The notes under the pieces are model-generated. The model searched no databases. It was not told the origin of the DNA and was given only the letters and a program-made list of their open reading frames with translations. A stretch of DNA of 64,000 nucleotides from Paraburkholderia tropica (GTDB lineage Bacteria > Pseudomonadota > Gammaproteobacteria > Burkholderiales > Burkholderiaceae), in assembly GCF_900109265.1 (NCBI RefSeq), contig NZ_FNZM01000025.1:1-64000 (forward strand), given 5' to 3'. Both the position numbers and the translations under genes were made by a program. Numbering within the stretch: the first letter of the stretch is position 1; each line of letters begins with the position of its first letter. Below, piece after piece: positions 32,612 to 44,200 of this stretch.

Positions 32612-33517
32612 TCAATGCGCGAAACTGATCGGCATGCCGCCGTCCGGATGCGCGACCGTACCCATCGGAATGCCGTAGATCGCGCTGAGCGTCTCGGCGC
32701 GCATCAGCTCGGCGGACGGCCCGTGCGCAAGCAGACTGCCGCCCTTGAGCGCGATCAGCTCGTCGCAGAAGCGGCCCGCCATGTTGATGTCGTGCAGCAC
32801 CACCACCACGCCGATGCCGCGCTCCTCGCTCAGGCGGCGCACCAGCGCGAGCACTTCGATCTGATGCGCGATGTCGAGCGCGGAAATCGGCTCGTCGAGC
32901 AGCAGACAGTCGCTGTCCTGCGCGACCAGCATCGCCAGCCACACGCGCTGACGCTCGCCGCCCGAGAGGCTGTCCACGGCGCGATCGGCGAAGCGCACCA
33001 CGTCGGTTTGCTCCATCGCCTCCAGCACTTTTTGCGTGTCGGTGCGCGAGAAACGCCCGAGCGCGCCGTGCCACGGATAGCGGCCGAGCGCGACCAGCTC
33101 GCGCACCGTCATGCCGTCGGCGGCGGGCAGTTGCTGCGGCAGATACGCGACCTTGCGCGCAAACGCGCGGTTGTCCCACTGCGCGAGCGGCTGCCCCGCG
33201 AACGTGAGCGTGCCCGCGGCGGGCTGCTGCTGGCGCGCGAGCAGCTTCACGAGCGTCGACTTGCCCGAGCCGTTATGGCCGATCAGGCCATACATGCGGT
33301 GCTTCGCCAGCGTGAGCGAGAGCGGCTTGAGCAGCGTGCGGCCGTCCGCCGCAAACGACACGCCGTCGAGCGTGAACATCGCCGGCGCGTGAGCGTCCTG
33401 CGGACGTGTCGCCGGATGAATGGCGTCCGCGCTTGCATCGTTGCTTGCATCGGCATTGGCGGGCGCTTCGGGCAACGTCTCGCCTTGCGAAAGATTCATG
33501 GTCAAGCTCATTGGCAT
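32612..33517 (-). CDS. fhuC: Ferric siderophore ABC transporter ATP-binding protein, FhuC-type
   Basis: A 301-residue ATPase: Walker A GHNGSGKST (about residue 80), signature LSGGERQRVW, Walker B CLLLDEPISALD, switch His in VVVLHDINMA. An Ala-rich extension of about 45 residues precedes the domain. Several start codons are possible (TTG 33523, ATG 33517, 33511, 33499) and none has a strong ribosome binding site; 33517 is a choice of convenience. It belongs with the FhuB- and FhuD-type genes at 35278-38261 and powers uptake of the ferric siderophore. Confidence 0.88.
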   Translation of the reverse strand: MPMSLTMNLSQGETLPEAPANADASNDASADAIHPATRPQDAHAPAMFTLDGVSFAADGRTLLKPLSLTLAKHRMYGLIGHNGSGKSTLVKLLARQQQPAAGTLTFAGQPLAQWDNRAFARKVAYLPQQLPAADGMTVRELVALGRYPWHGALGRFSRTDTQKVLEAMEQTDVVRFADRAVDSLSGGERQRVWLAMLVAQDSDCLLLDEPISALDIAHQIEVLALVRRLSEERGIGVVVVLHDINMAGRFCDELIALKGGSLLAHGPSAELMRAETLSAIYGIPMGTVAHPDGGMPISFAH

Positions 33518-33567
33518 CTTCAAGTGTAATTGACATCGACATCATCGATGCCGCGCGTGCGTCGGCT

Positions 33568-35256
33568 TCAGCGCGCGGCGACCCGCGCGAGCGTCGCGTG
33601 ATCCGTTCCATGCTCGCCGTTGCCCGCCGCGCGCGCGCCCAGATCGGCGCCCAGGCCGGTTTCCACGAGCTGACCGTATTCGAGCTTGATATAGCGGTCG
33701 GCGAGATGGAAATAGCGATCATCGTGCGTGATGACCACCACGGTCTTGCCCTTCGCCTTCAGCTCGGGCAACAGCTTGCGATAGAACACGTCCTTGAACA
33801 GCGGGTCCTGATCGGCGGCCCATTCGTCGAACAGATAGAACGGGCGATCCTCCAGATACGCGACCAGCAGTGCGAGGCGCTTGCGCTGTCCCTGCGAGAG
33901 TTCGAGCGTGGAAAACGCGCCGTCCTTGATGCTGACCTTGTGATCGAGCTGCAGATGCACGAGCAGATCCTGCGCGGTCTGGTCGAGGCCGTCGAAGCGC
34001 ATGCCGAGCAGACTGTCGAACAGGAAGAAGTCGCTGAACACCACCGAAAACAACTGCCGGTAGCTGTCGCGATCCGCTTCGCTCACGGGCGCGCCGTCCA
34101 CCAGGATACGCCCGCTCTCGGGCGCGTACAGCCCCACGATCATCTTCGCGAGCGTGGTCTTGCCGCTGCCGTTGCCGCCGATCAGATAGACCAGTTCGCC
34201 GGGCTTGAAGCTCAGATTGATCGGCCCGAGCGTGAAGACATCATTCTCCTTCTCGCGGAAATAGCGGTGCGTGACGCCGTCGAGCACGAGACTCTGGAAG
34301 CCGCGTTTGACCGGCGCGTCGAGCCCGTTTTCGAGCGGCAGTTCGGCGTTCACTTCCTCGATGCGTTCGAGCGCCACGCGCGCCGTGCTGATGTTCGGAA
34401 TCGCCGAAAGCAGCGACTCGATCGGCATGATCATGTAGAGAAATACCATCGCGTAACCCGACATCACATGCGTATTCACGGGATACAGGCGCGCGACCAC
34501 GAACAGCGTGATGCCGATGAAGGCGAACAGGATGAAGCTGCCCCAGCTCGCCGCCGCCGCGTAGAGCACGTAGCCGCGCGTGCGCTGCACGCGCACGGCT
34601 TCGACGTTGGTGGAGAGCGTGTCGTCGATGAAGGCGGCGCGGCGCAGGCGATGCAGCTTCAGTTCCTTGGCGCCGTCGAACAGCGCGCGGAAGTGGCGCA
34701 CCAGATCGTCCTCGCGCTTGCGCGACGCGCGCAGGTGAAACAGCGCGCGTCCGTTGGCGGCGCGAAAACCGGCCGCGCCGATGCCGATCGTCACGATCGC
34801 CACCAGCAGAATCTGCCACGACAGCACGCTCAGATACGCAAGACAGCCGATGATGACCGCGCTTTGCATCGCCAGCGCGGGCATGCGCACGAACAGCATC
34901 ACGATGGCGTCGAGATCCTGCGTGAGCACGGCGAGCGAGCGCGCCGCGCCCTGCTGCTCCAGATGGCGGAACGAGGCGCCGCCCAGACGCCGGATCGTCT
35001 GCATGCGCAGATCCGCCTTGGCGCGCTGGCCGAGGTCCATGAACAGCGTTTGCGAGAGCGTGCGCGTGGCGAGCACGATCACGCCGAGCACGACGAACTG
35101 CCAGCCCAGACGCGCGAGCTGCGAAGTCGAGGCCGACAGCGCCTGATTGATGAGCGCGACCAGGCCCGCGTTACCGAAACCGCTGACGAGACTGGTTGCG
35201 AGCGCAACGAACAAGGTCCATCGGGCGTTGCGGGCGAGCTTCAAGAGCAAAGACAT
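33568..35256 (-). CDS. Cyclic-peptide/siderophore export ABC transporter, PvdE-type (fused membrane and ATPase domains)
   Basis: A 562-residue half-transporter with six membrane segments in the first 300 residues (from RWTLFVALATSLVSGFG) and a C-terminal ATPase: Walker A GGNGSGKTT (about 376), signature-like LSQGQRKR, Walker B FYLFDEWAADQDP. The divergent signature and the WAADQDP box are typical of the PvdE/SyrD family, which exports nonribosomal peptides or siderophore precursors across the inner membrane. AAGGAG lies just before the ATG at 35256. It sits between importer genes and probably exports the acylated siderophore precursor. Confidence 0.9.
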   Translation of the reverse strand: MSLLLKLARNARWTLFVALATSLVSGFGNAGLVALINQALSASTSQLARLGWQFVVLGVIVLATRTLSQTLFMDLGQRAKADLRMQTIRRLGGASFRHLEQQGAARSLAVLTQDLDAIVMLFVRMPALAMQSAVIIGCLAYLSVLSWQILLVAIVTIGIGAAGFRAANGRALFHLRASRKREDDLVRHFRALFDGAKELKLHRLRRAAFIDDTLSTNVEAVRVQRTRGYVLYAAAASWGSFILFAFIGITLFVVARLYPVNTHVMSGYAMVFLYMIMPIESLLSAIPNISTARVALERIEEVNAELPLENGLDAPVKRGFQSLVLDGVTHRYFREKENDVFTLGPINLSFKPGELVYLIGGNGSGKTTLAKMIVGLYAPESGRILVDGAPVSEADRDSYRQLFSVVFSDFFLFDSLLGMRFDGLDQTAQDLLVHLQLDHKVSIKDGAFSTLELSQGQRKRLALLVAYLEDRPFYLFDEWAADQDPLFKDVFYRKLLPELKAKGKTVVVITHDDRYFHLADRYIKLEYGQLVETGLGADLGARAAGNGEHGTDHATLARVAAR

Positions 35257-35277
35257 GGGACTCCTTGAGAGAGTGCG

Positions 35278-37308
35278 TCATGAACCGGGCCGATCTTGCG
35301 CCGGCCGCCGGAACATTGTGAGGATCAGATAAAGTCCGCCGAGCAGCGTCGCCATCACGCCGGCCGGCATTTCCTGCGGGAACAGCACCCAGCGGCCGAG
35401 CCAGTCCGAGCCGATCATCAGCGTCGCGCCGAACGCGGCCGCCACGAACAGCAAGGGCATGGCGCGGCGAATGCCGAGCATGCGCGCCATATGCGGCGCC
35501 ATCAGGCCGATGAACGACAGCGGCCCGATCACGAGCGTCGCCACGGCGCTCAGCAGCGCGCTCAGCATCAACAGGCCGAGGCGCGCCCCGGCGATGCGCA
35601 CGCCGAGCCCCACCGAGACCGCGTCGCCGAGCGGCAGGATTTCCAGCCAGCGCCGGCACAGCGGCACGGCCGCCAGCGCGAGCAGCGCGCAGACCGCGAC
35701 GAGCGCCGCCATCGTCGGCCCGACGTTGTAGGTCGAGCCCGCCAGCAGGTTGTACAGGACGATGACGCGCGGGTCGCCGCTCGATACGGCGATCACCGAC
35801 ACGGCCTGAAACGCCGCGCTCAGCGTCATGCCCGCGAGGATCAGCGTGTCGGGCGCGAACGACGAGGCGCGCGCGATCAGCACGAGCGCGCCCAGCGTGA
35901 GCATCGACCCGGCCGCGCACCAGACGAGAAACGTCGGCAGGTCCGGATGCGTCGTGAGAAACAGCGCGCCGGTCAGGCCGAGCGCACCGCCCGCCGACAT
36001 GCCGAGCAGGTCCGGGCTCGCCATCGGATTGCCGGTCATGCGCTGCACGACGCCGCCCGAGAGCGCGAGCAGCACGCCCACGCCCGCCGCCGCCACCACA
36101 TGCGGCAGGCGCAGGAACAGCAGCGCGCCCGCTTCGTGCGCGTTGCTCAGATGCCAGCCCGCGAGCCCGCGCCCGAGCATCAGCGAAACGACCACCACCG
36201 CCGCCAGCGCCAGCACGCTCGCGCCCGCGACGAGGCGCAGGCCGCGCGGCGACAGCGGCGCGCTGTGCTGCACGGGCGTCTGCGTGAGATCGGGACGGCC
36301 GCGCAGACGGCGCAGCATCGCCAGCAGCAGCGGCGCGCCGATCAGCGTGGTGATCGCGCCGGTCGGAATCGCCATGCCGAAGCGCGCCGTGCACAGTTGC
36401 GCGAGTTGATCGGCGAGCCACAGCAGCACCGCGCCGATCAGCGGCGACCAGATCACGCGCTCGCGCAGACGGCGCGCGCCCGCGAGCCGCGCGACCGCCG
36501 GCGCGGACAGCCCGACGAAGCCGATCACGCCCACCGCGCTCACCACGAAGGCGGCGATCAGCAGTGTCAGCGCGAGCGTGAGGCCGCGTGTGGCGCGCAG
36601 CGAGACGCCAAGGCTCGACGCCACCGTTTCGCCGAGATCGAACACCGCCATCGGCCGCAGCAACAGCAGCAACGGCACCGCGCACGCCGCGAAGCGCACG
36701 GCGAGCGCGAGCGCCACGCGCCAGTCGTGCTGCGCGAACGAGCCGCCGCCCCAGACCAGCAGGCCGCTCAGCAGGTCGTAGTGCGAGATCGCCAGCGCGA
36801 GACAGAACGCGCCGCCGCACAGGTTGACGATCATGCCCGCGAGAATCAGCGCGAGCGGCGACATCCCGCGCCGCGCCGCCAGCGCGAACACGGCGGCCAG
36901 CGCCACCGCGCCGCCCGCGAGCGCGACGGCGTCGCGGCCGCCCGTCAGCAGGAACGGCGCGTAGACGGTGGCGAGCGCGAGTGCCAGCCACGCGCCCGAA
37001 AACACGCCGAGCGTCATCGGTTCGGCGAGCGGATTGCGCAGCACCTGCTGGGTCGCGACGCCCGCGAGCCCGAGCGCCGCGCCGCACAGCAGCGTGACGG
37101 CCACGCGCGGGTAATCGCCGTAGTGCACCAGCAGTTGCGCCACGTCGGTCGCGGACGGCGCGACGAGCGCCTGCCACCAGAGCGCGGGCGCGAGCCGCGC
37201 GTCCAGACGCAGCGCGAACAGCAGCGCCGCCAGCGCGAACAGCGCGCAGACGGGCCAGAGCGGCGTGCGGCGCGACGGCGCGAACGGCGAGGTGAGGGCC
37301 TGTTTCAT
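35278..37308 (-). CDS. fhuB: Ferric hydroxamate-type ABC permease, FhuB-like (two fused halves)
   Basis: A 676-residue membrane protein made of two FecCD-type permease halves in tandem, as in E. coli FhuB (about 660 residues). The first half has GLAGVATQQVLRNPLAEP, the second LALSGGVVQRMTGNPMASPD; each half carries the conserved G(V/L)xxQ...NPLA-type loop. Later GFVGLSAPAVARLAG and SFIGLMAPHMARMLG are the paired ATPase-contact loops. It forms the channel for ferric siderophore import with the FhuC- and FhuD-type proteins. The ATG at 37308 overlaps the FhuD-like stop by four bases. Confidence 0.92.
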   Translation of the reverse strand: MKQALTSPFAPSRRTPLWPVCALFALAALLFALRLDARLAPALWWQALVAPSATDVAQLLVHYGDYPRVAVTLLCGAALGLAGVATQQVLRNPLAEPMTLGVFSGAWLALALATVYAPFLLTGGRDAVALAGGAVALAAVFALAARRGMSPLALILAGMIVNLCGGAFCLALAISHYDLLSGLLVWGGGSFAQHDWRVALALAVRFAACAVPLLLLLRPMAVFDLGETVASSLGVSLRATRGLTLALTLLIAAFVVSAVGVIGFVGLSAPAVARLAGARRLRERVIWSPLIGAVLLWLADQLAQLCTARFGMAIPTGAITTLIGAPLLLAMLRRLRGRPDLTQTPVQHSAPLSPRGLRLVAGASVLALAAVVVVSLMLGRGLAGWHLSNAHEAGALLFLRLPHVVAAAGVGVLLALSGGVVQRMTGNPMASPDLLGMSAGGALGLTGALFLTTHPDLPTFLVWCAAGSMLTLGALVLIARASSFAPDTLILAGMTLSAAFQAVSVIAVSSGDPRVIVLYNLLAGSTYNVGPTMAALVAVCALLALAAVPLCRRWLEILPLGDAVSVGLGVRIAGARLGLLMLSALLSAVATLVIGPLSFIGLMAPHMARMLGIRRAMPLLFVAAAFGATLMIGSDWLGRWVLFPQEMPAGVMATLLGGLYLILTMFRRPAQDRPGS

Positions 37309-38261
37309 GCGGCCTCCCGCAGCCGTGCGGACGAAGCCACGGACGAAACTGCGGACGAACCCGCAGGCAGCGCCGCCAGCGCCTCCACCAGCGACCGCGC
37401 GAAATACGCCGCACTCAGGATGCCGCCTTCGGGCGACACCTCGGCCATGCCGGTCATGCGTCCCGCGCGCGCGAACGGCATCGCCTGCCAGACGCGGCTC
37501 GTCTGCATCATCGACGCGGTCATGGCGGGCAGCGGTTTGACGTAGACGAGCGTGGCGCGCGGATCGGCGTCGAGCGCATCGAAACCGATCATCGCCGCCG
37601 ACGCACGGTCCGCCCGGCTCCACGCGTTGCGCAGCCCGAGTTGCGCGACCAGCTCGCCGAACAGGCTGTGCGTGCCGAACACGCGCAGACGCGATTCGTC
37701 GACGAAACGCGTCAGGTAGACGGGCGCGCCGCCGTTCGCGTAGGCCGGCAGCGCATCGAGCCGCGCGCGCGCCGCCGCGACCTCGGCCCGTGACTGCGCC
37801 ACGGCGGCCTCGGCCTGCGCCTCGTGGCCCAGCATGCGCCCGAGCCGCAGCGTCTCCGCGCAGGCGTCCGTGTACGGCGTCGGGCTCGCGTGGAACTGGC
37901 CGAGCGTGACGGTCGGCGCGAGGCGCTCGAGCGAGCCGCGCATCGACGCGTGCGCGGGCGTGATGACGATGAGGTCCGGCTTGAGCGCGAGCATCAGCTC
38001 CATGTTCGGCTGGAACATCAGCCCCAGATCGACCACGGAATCGGGCACCGGGCAGGCCGCAAAGTTGCGCCGGAAACCCGGCGTGTTCGCCATGCCGACC
38101 GGCACCACGCCGAGCGCCAGCGTCAGCTCCGCGAGCCCCCAGTCGAGCACGATCACGCGGCGCGGCACGGCGGCCGGCGTCGTCCCGGCGCGCGCGCCCG
38201 TGCTGGCGAGATTGAGACAGACGCCGCCCAGCAGCGCGGCGAGCAAAGTCCTGCGATTCAT
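37305..38261 (-). CDS. Ferric siderophore periplasmic binding protein, FhuD-like
   Basis: A 318-residue binding protein with an N-terminal MNRRTLLAALLGG signal that has twin arginines and may use the Tat pathway, cleaved near ARA-G. The two-lobe fold is shown by VIVLDWGLAELTLALGVVPVG, LGLMFQPNMELMLALKPDLIVI and GFDALDADPRATLVYVKP. It delivers the ferric siderophore to the FhuB-type permease. Its start overlaps the stop of the NRPS gene (ATGA), tying import to synthesis in one transcript. The C-terminus has a Ser/Ala/Val repeat tail. Confidence 0.87.
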   Translation of the reverse strand: MNRRTLLAALLGGVCLNLASTGARAGTTPAAVPRRVIVLDWGLAELTLALGVVPVGMANTPGFRRNFAACPVPDSVVDLGLMFQPNMELMLALKPDLIVITPAHASMRGSLERLAPTVTLGQFHASPTPYTDACAETLRLGRMLGHEAQAEAAVAQSRAEVAAARARLDALPAYANGGAPVYLTRFVDESRLRVFGTHSLFGELVAQLGLRNAWSRADRASAAMIGFDALDADPRATLVYVKPLPAMTASMMQTSRVWQAMPFARAGRMTGMAEVSPEGGILSAAYFARSLVEALAALPAGSSAVSSVASSARLREAA

Positions 38262-41200
38262 TGCATCAGATCGGAAAGTAGGGATTGCAGGGTATCGGCG
38301 TCCGGCGCGGCGCTGTTCTGAGCGCGCGCGGCGTCCACGGCGCGCGCGTAGGCGTCGAGCGTGGGCGCGGCGAACAGCGCGGCCAGCTCCACGTCCGCCT
38401 GGCATTCGCGCGCGACGCGACGCTGAAGTTTAAGGCTCAGGATCGAATCGCCGCCGAGTTCGAAGAAGTGATCGAAACGGCCCACGCGCTCGACGCCCAG
38501 CACTTCGCTCCACAGACGCGCGAGCACCGTTTCGGTGTCGCCTTGCGGCGCGGCGTAATCGTGCGCGGCCTGGAGCGCCGGCACCGGCAGCGCGCGGCGG
38601 TCGATCTTGCCGTTCGGCGTGAGCGGCAGGACGTCGAGCACCGTGATCGCGGCGGGCACCATGTAGTCGGGCAGCGTGAGTGCGAGCGCGTGCTTGAGTG
38701 CTTGCGGATCAAGTACGCCGGTTTGCGTTGTCACCCACGCGAGCAGACGCGCGCCGCCGCCGTTGCCGTCCACCAGCGCGACGGCTTCGCGCACGCCCGG
38801 CTGCGCGAGCAGCGCCGCCTCGACTTCGCCCAGTTCCACGCGCAGGCCGCGCAGCTTCACCTGCTGATCGAGACGGCCGAGGTAGTCGAGCGCGCCGTCG
38901 TCGCGCCAGCGCACGAGGTCGCCGGTGCGATAGAGACGTCCGCCCGCCGCGTCGAACGGATCGGGCACGAAGCGCTCGGCGCTCAGCGCGGGCCGTTGCA
39001 GATAGCCGCGCGCGAGCCCCGTGCCGCCCAGATACAGCTCGCCCGGCGCGCCGCGCGGCACGAGATTCATGGCCGCGTCGAGCACGTAGGCGACGCGTTC
39101 GCCGATCGGCCGCCCGATCGGCGCATACGCGCCGTCGAAGCTCGCATCGACGTCCCAGGCCGTTGGCGCGATCACCGTTTCGGTCGGCCCGTAGGCGTTG
39201 ATGAGGCGGCAGCCCGGCAGCGCGCGCGCTGCGGCCTGCATCGCCTGCGCGCTCCACGCCTCGCCGCCGACGATGCACAGCCGCAGCGCGAGCGCGGGCA
39301 GATCCCCCGCGTCATCGAGCGCGCATTCGGCCACCAGATTGGCCAGATACGACGGCGTGAGAAACACCACCGACACGCGCTCGCGGCGCAGCGTGTCGAC
39401 GAGGCGCGCGGTCGACCAGCGCGACGGCTCCGCGATCACGAGCGCCGCGCCCGCGCACAGCGGCACGATCCAGCGTTCGTGCGCGATGTCGAAATTGATC
39501 GACGCGAAGTGCAATTCGCGGTCGGTGGCCTGCATGCCGTCGCGTTCGGCGATCGCCGCGCAGTGCATCGACAGCGCGTCGTGCGCGACGGCCACGCCCT
39601 TGGGACGCCCCGTCGAGCCCGAGGTGTAGATCACGTAGGCGAGATGGCCGGCGTATGGCGCGGGGGTGACATCGGACGCGAGATCATGCGCCGGTTCATC
39701 GGCGAGATCGGGCGCGTCGAGATCGAGCACGCTCAGCGGCGCGGCGGCGAGCATCGCGGCGGCGTGCGGGTCCGCGCCTTGCAGCAGCACGAGGCCGATG
39801 CCGCTGTCCTCGATCATGTGCGCGAGGCGCGCGGCCGGATAGGCGGGATCGAGCGGCACGTAAGCGCCGCCCGCCTTCATCACCGCGAGCATCGCGACGA
39901 CCATCTGCGCCGAGCGATTCACCGCCAGCCCGACCCGCACCTCGGGCCCGACGCCCGCGCGCACGAGCCGGTGCGCGAGCTGATTGGCGCGCCGGTTCAG
40001 TTCGCCGAACGAGAGTCGCGCGTCGTCCGCGACGATGGCGGGCGCATCCGGCGTGAGCGCGGCGCGCGCGGCGATCCGCAGATGCACGGGCGCGTGCGTA
40101 AGTGACGACGCGGTATCGGCGGTATCGGCGGTATCGGCACTATCGGCGCGGCCAAGCGCGAGCAGATCGGCGCGTTCGCCGTCGTCGAGCAATTCGAATG
40201 CGGCGGGCGCGAGCCGCGCCGCGCCCGGCGTGCTGGCGAACGCGCGCAGCAGACGCGCCATCTGCTGCGCGAGCCGCGCGGCGTCCGCTTCGTCGAAGGC
40301 GGCGCGCGCATGACGCAGACCGAGCCGCAGCGTCTCGCCCTGGGTGACGCCGAGCGTGAGCGCGTAGCTCGTTTCGTCGCGCGCGCTCACCTCGCCGATC
40401 TCAAGACCGCCCGGCGAAGCTTCCTTGAGCACCGCATCGACGGGATAGTTTTCGAACACGACGAGACTGTCGAACAGGCCCTGCCCGCTCGCGCCCGCCC
40501 AGCGCTGGATCTCGTGCAGCGGCGTGTGCGCGTGCTCCTGCGCGGCCATGCCCTGCGCCTGCAACGCGCGCAGCCAGTCGCCGAGTTGGTGCGCCGCGCG
40601 CGGCTGCGCCACCACCGGCAGCGTGTTGATGAAGAGGCCGAGCAGATGCGCCGCGCCGGGCAGATCGGCGGGACGGCCCGCGAGCGTCGCGCCGAACACC
40701 ACCGCGTCCTGATTCGTGTAGCGCTGCAACAGCAGCGCCCAGGCGGCCTGCAACAGCGTGTTGACGGTCACGCGTTCCTCGCGTGCGAACGCGACGAGGC
40801 GCGCCGTGTCGGCGTCGTCCAGCTCGACCGTGTAGAGCGCCTGGCCCGATGCCTGGCTCGATGCATCGCCGGCGCGTTTCGGGAACGCTTCGGCGAGCCG
40901 CGTCGGGCCGTCGAGACGCGCGAGCTGCGCCTGCCAGTGCGCGGCGCTCGCCTGCGCATCGTGGCCGCGCAGCCAGCCGATGTAATCGCGATAACGGCCG
41001 CCCTGCGCGGGCAGCGCCTCGCCGCTGTAATGGCGCAGCACTTCGCCGAGCAGTTGCGACACGCTCCAGCCGTCCATCAGCAGATGATGGTGGGTCCAGA
41101 CGAAGTGATAGCGCCGCGCGCCGGTGCGGATCAGCGCCAGCCGATGCAGCGGCGCGCGCGCGAGGTCGAAGCCGCGTTCGAGTTGCTGCGCGGCGAAGGC

Positions 41201-44200
41201 GTCGAGTTCGGCGCGGAGTTCGGCATTCGAATCGTCGCTGATATCTGTCTTCGCTTCGCCGTCGCGCACGCGCCAGTCGTGCTCGTCGAGCGGCAGTTCC
41301 ACCGCGCGCGCGACCCATTGCAGCCAGCCCTCGCCTTGCGCGACGAAACCCGTACGCAGGATGTCGTGACGCTGCGTGAGCGCCTGCCAGGCGGCGCGAA
41401 AACGCGCGGCGTCGAGCCCGTCGAGATCGACGCGCAACTGGTTCAGATACACGCTGCCGCCGCGCGCATAGAGCGCGTGGAACAGCATGCCCGCCTGCAT
41501 CGGCGAAAGCGGATACAGATCGGCGACGTCCGTGAGCGCGAGCGGCAGCGCATCGAGTTCGGGCTGAGCGAGCGCCGCGAGCGGGAAATCGGCGGGCGTC
41601 GCGCCCGCGCCGCGCGCGGCCTGCGCCTGCGCGCACGTCGCGATCAACTCGCGCAGCGCCGCACCGAACCCGGCGGCGAGACGCTCGATGGTGGCATCGC
41701 GATAACGCGCGCCGCTGTAACCGATCGTCAACGTGAGCGCGCCGTCGAGCACCTTGCCGCCGACCGCGAGCGACCAGGCAAGCGGCGCATCGGCGGCCTG
41801 CGAACCCGCCTGCGCAATGTTCATTTCGCGCGCGGGCTGCCAGGCCTGCGCCGCGTCGAACTGCTGGTCGAACTGGCCGAGATAGTTGAACACCACCTGC
41901 GAGGGCGCGAACTGCGCGAGCGCCGCACGCGCCGCATCGTCGCCGAGATGGCGCAGCACGCCGTAACCGATGCCGCGCGCGGGCACGGCGCGCAGCGTGT
42001 CCTTCACGCGCCGCAGCGCTGCGCCGGCGTCGCCGCGCACGTCGAGCACGACCGGATACAGGCTCGTGAACCAGCCGACGGTGCCGCTCGGATCGACGTC
42101 GTCGAACAGTTCTTCACGCCCGTGGCCTTCGAGGTCGATACGAATCGACTCCGTGCCGGTCCAGCCACACAGCGCGCGGCCGAGCGCGGTCAGCAGCAGG
42201 TCGTTGACCTGGGTGCGCCAGGCTGCGCCCGCTTCGTGCAGCAGCGCGCGCGTCTCGTCGCGATCGAGCGAGAACGTCACGTGACGCTGCTGCGCGACCG
42301 TGTTCTCGCCTTCGGGCGTATCGCAGGGCAGCGCGGCGTTCACGCGCGCGACGTCCTGCCAATAGCCGATTTCGTCGCGCATCGCGGGCGTGCGGGCGTG
42401 CGCGGCGAGGCGCGCGGCCCAGCCGTCGGCCGTCACCGTCGCCGGGGGCAATTGAAGCGATGCGCCGGTTTGCAGCGCGGCGTAGGCCTCGCGCCATTGC
42501 GCGATCAGCAGACGCCACGACACGCCGTCGACGGCCAGGTGATGGATCGCCAGCATCAGCCGCCAGCTGCCGTCCGCCATCTCGACGGCGAGCGCGCGCA
42601 GCAGCGGTCCGTCGGCGAGATCGAGGCTGCGCTGCGCCGCGTTGCAGTGCGCGGCGAGTTCGTCCTGCGTCGCGGCCTGGCGCACCCACAGCAGCGTGCC
42701 GGGCGCGGGCGGCGCGCCGTGCGTCGCGCGCCAGCGGCCCCCATCATCCCGCTCATCCTGCCTGTAATGCAGTCGCAGCGCCGCGTGATGCGCGACGAGC
42801 GCATCGAGCGCGCGCGCCAGCAACGCCGTGTCGAGCGGCGCGCGGCTCGTCAGCAACACTGCCTGATTCCAGTGATGGCGCTGCGCGAACGGCTGCGCGA
42901 AAAACCACGCCTGCATCGGCAGCAGCGCGGCTTCGGCGCCCACGGGTGCGATCTGCGCGGCTTCGGTGCTGTGCTCCGCGCTGTGTCCACGCTCAATCGC
43001 CTGCGCGACGCTCGCCAGTTGCTCGACCGACTGACGCTCGAACACCTGACGCGGCGTGAGCTTCCAGCCCGCGCGGCGCGCGCGTTCGACGATCTGCAGG
43101 CTCAGGATCGAGTCGCCGCCGAGTTCGAAGAAATTGTCGTGACGCCCGACGCGCGCCACACCCAGCACCTGTTGCCAGATCGCCGCGAGCGCCGTCTCGG
43201 CCGCGCCTTGCGGCGCTTCCCAGCCGCGCGCGTCGTGGCCCGGCTGCGGCAGCGCGCGCCGGTCGATCTTGCCGTTCGGCGAAAGCGGAAAACTCGCCAG
43301 CTCGACCCACGCGGCGGGCACCATGTACTCGGGCAGTTCGGCGCCGAGCGCCGCCGCAAGCGTGGCGCGCTCGATGCGGCAACCCGCGCGCGCGCTCACA
43401 TAGGCGACCAGCCGCTTGCCGTTAGGACCATCGAGCGCGGCGACGACGGCGGTTTCGACGCCCGGCTGCCGCTGCAACACGGCCTCGATTTCGCCGAGTT
43501 CGATCCGGAAGCCGCGAATCTTCACCTGATGATCGAGGCGGCCCAGATAGTCGAGCGCGCCGTCCGGCCGCCAGCGCGCGAGGTCGCCCGTGCGGTAGAG
43601 ACGCGCGCCCGGCTCGAACGGATCGGGCACGAAGCGCTCGGCCGTCAGCGCGGGCCGGTTCAGATAGCCGCGCGCGAGCCCCGCGCCGCCCAGATACAGT
43701 TCGCCCGCCACGCCCTCGGGCAGCGGATTGAGCGCCGCGTCGAGCACATGCGTCGACACATTGGCGATCGGCCGGCCGATCGGCACCACGGCATCGCCCG
43801 CGCGGCAGGTCCAGTGCGTGACGTCGATGGCCGCTTCGGTCGGACCGTAGAGGTTGTGCACCTGCACGTGCGGCAGACGCGCGAGCGTCTGGTCCTGCAA
43901 CGGCGCGGGCAGCGCCTCGCCGCTACAGACGATCTGGCGCAGGCTCGCGCAGACGCGCGGCGCGCTAGCATGATCGGCATCGGCGGCGCGGCGGTCGAGC
44001 GCGGCGACGAAGGCCTGCAACATCGGCGGCACGAAATGCAGCGTGGTGACGCGATGCGCGTCGATCAGCCCGACAAGCCGCGCCGGATCGCGATGGTCGC
44101 CGGGCTGCGCGAGCGCGAGGCGCGCGCCGGTCATCAGCGGCCAGAAGAATTCCCACACCGAGACGTCGAAGCTGAACGGCGTCTTTTGCAACACGGTGTC

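Noticed and set aside
35278..37308. Two separate FecCD permease genes
   Set aside because: The two permease halves are in one uninterrupted frame without an internal start and stop, as in FhuB.
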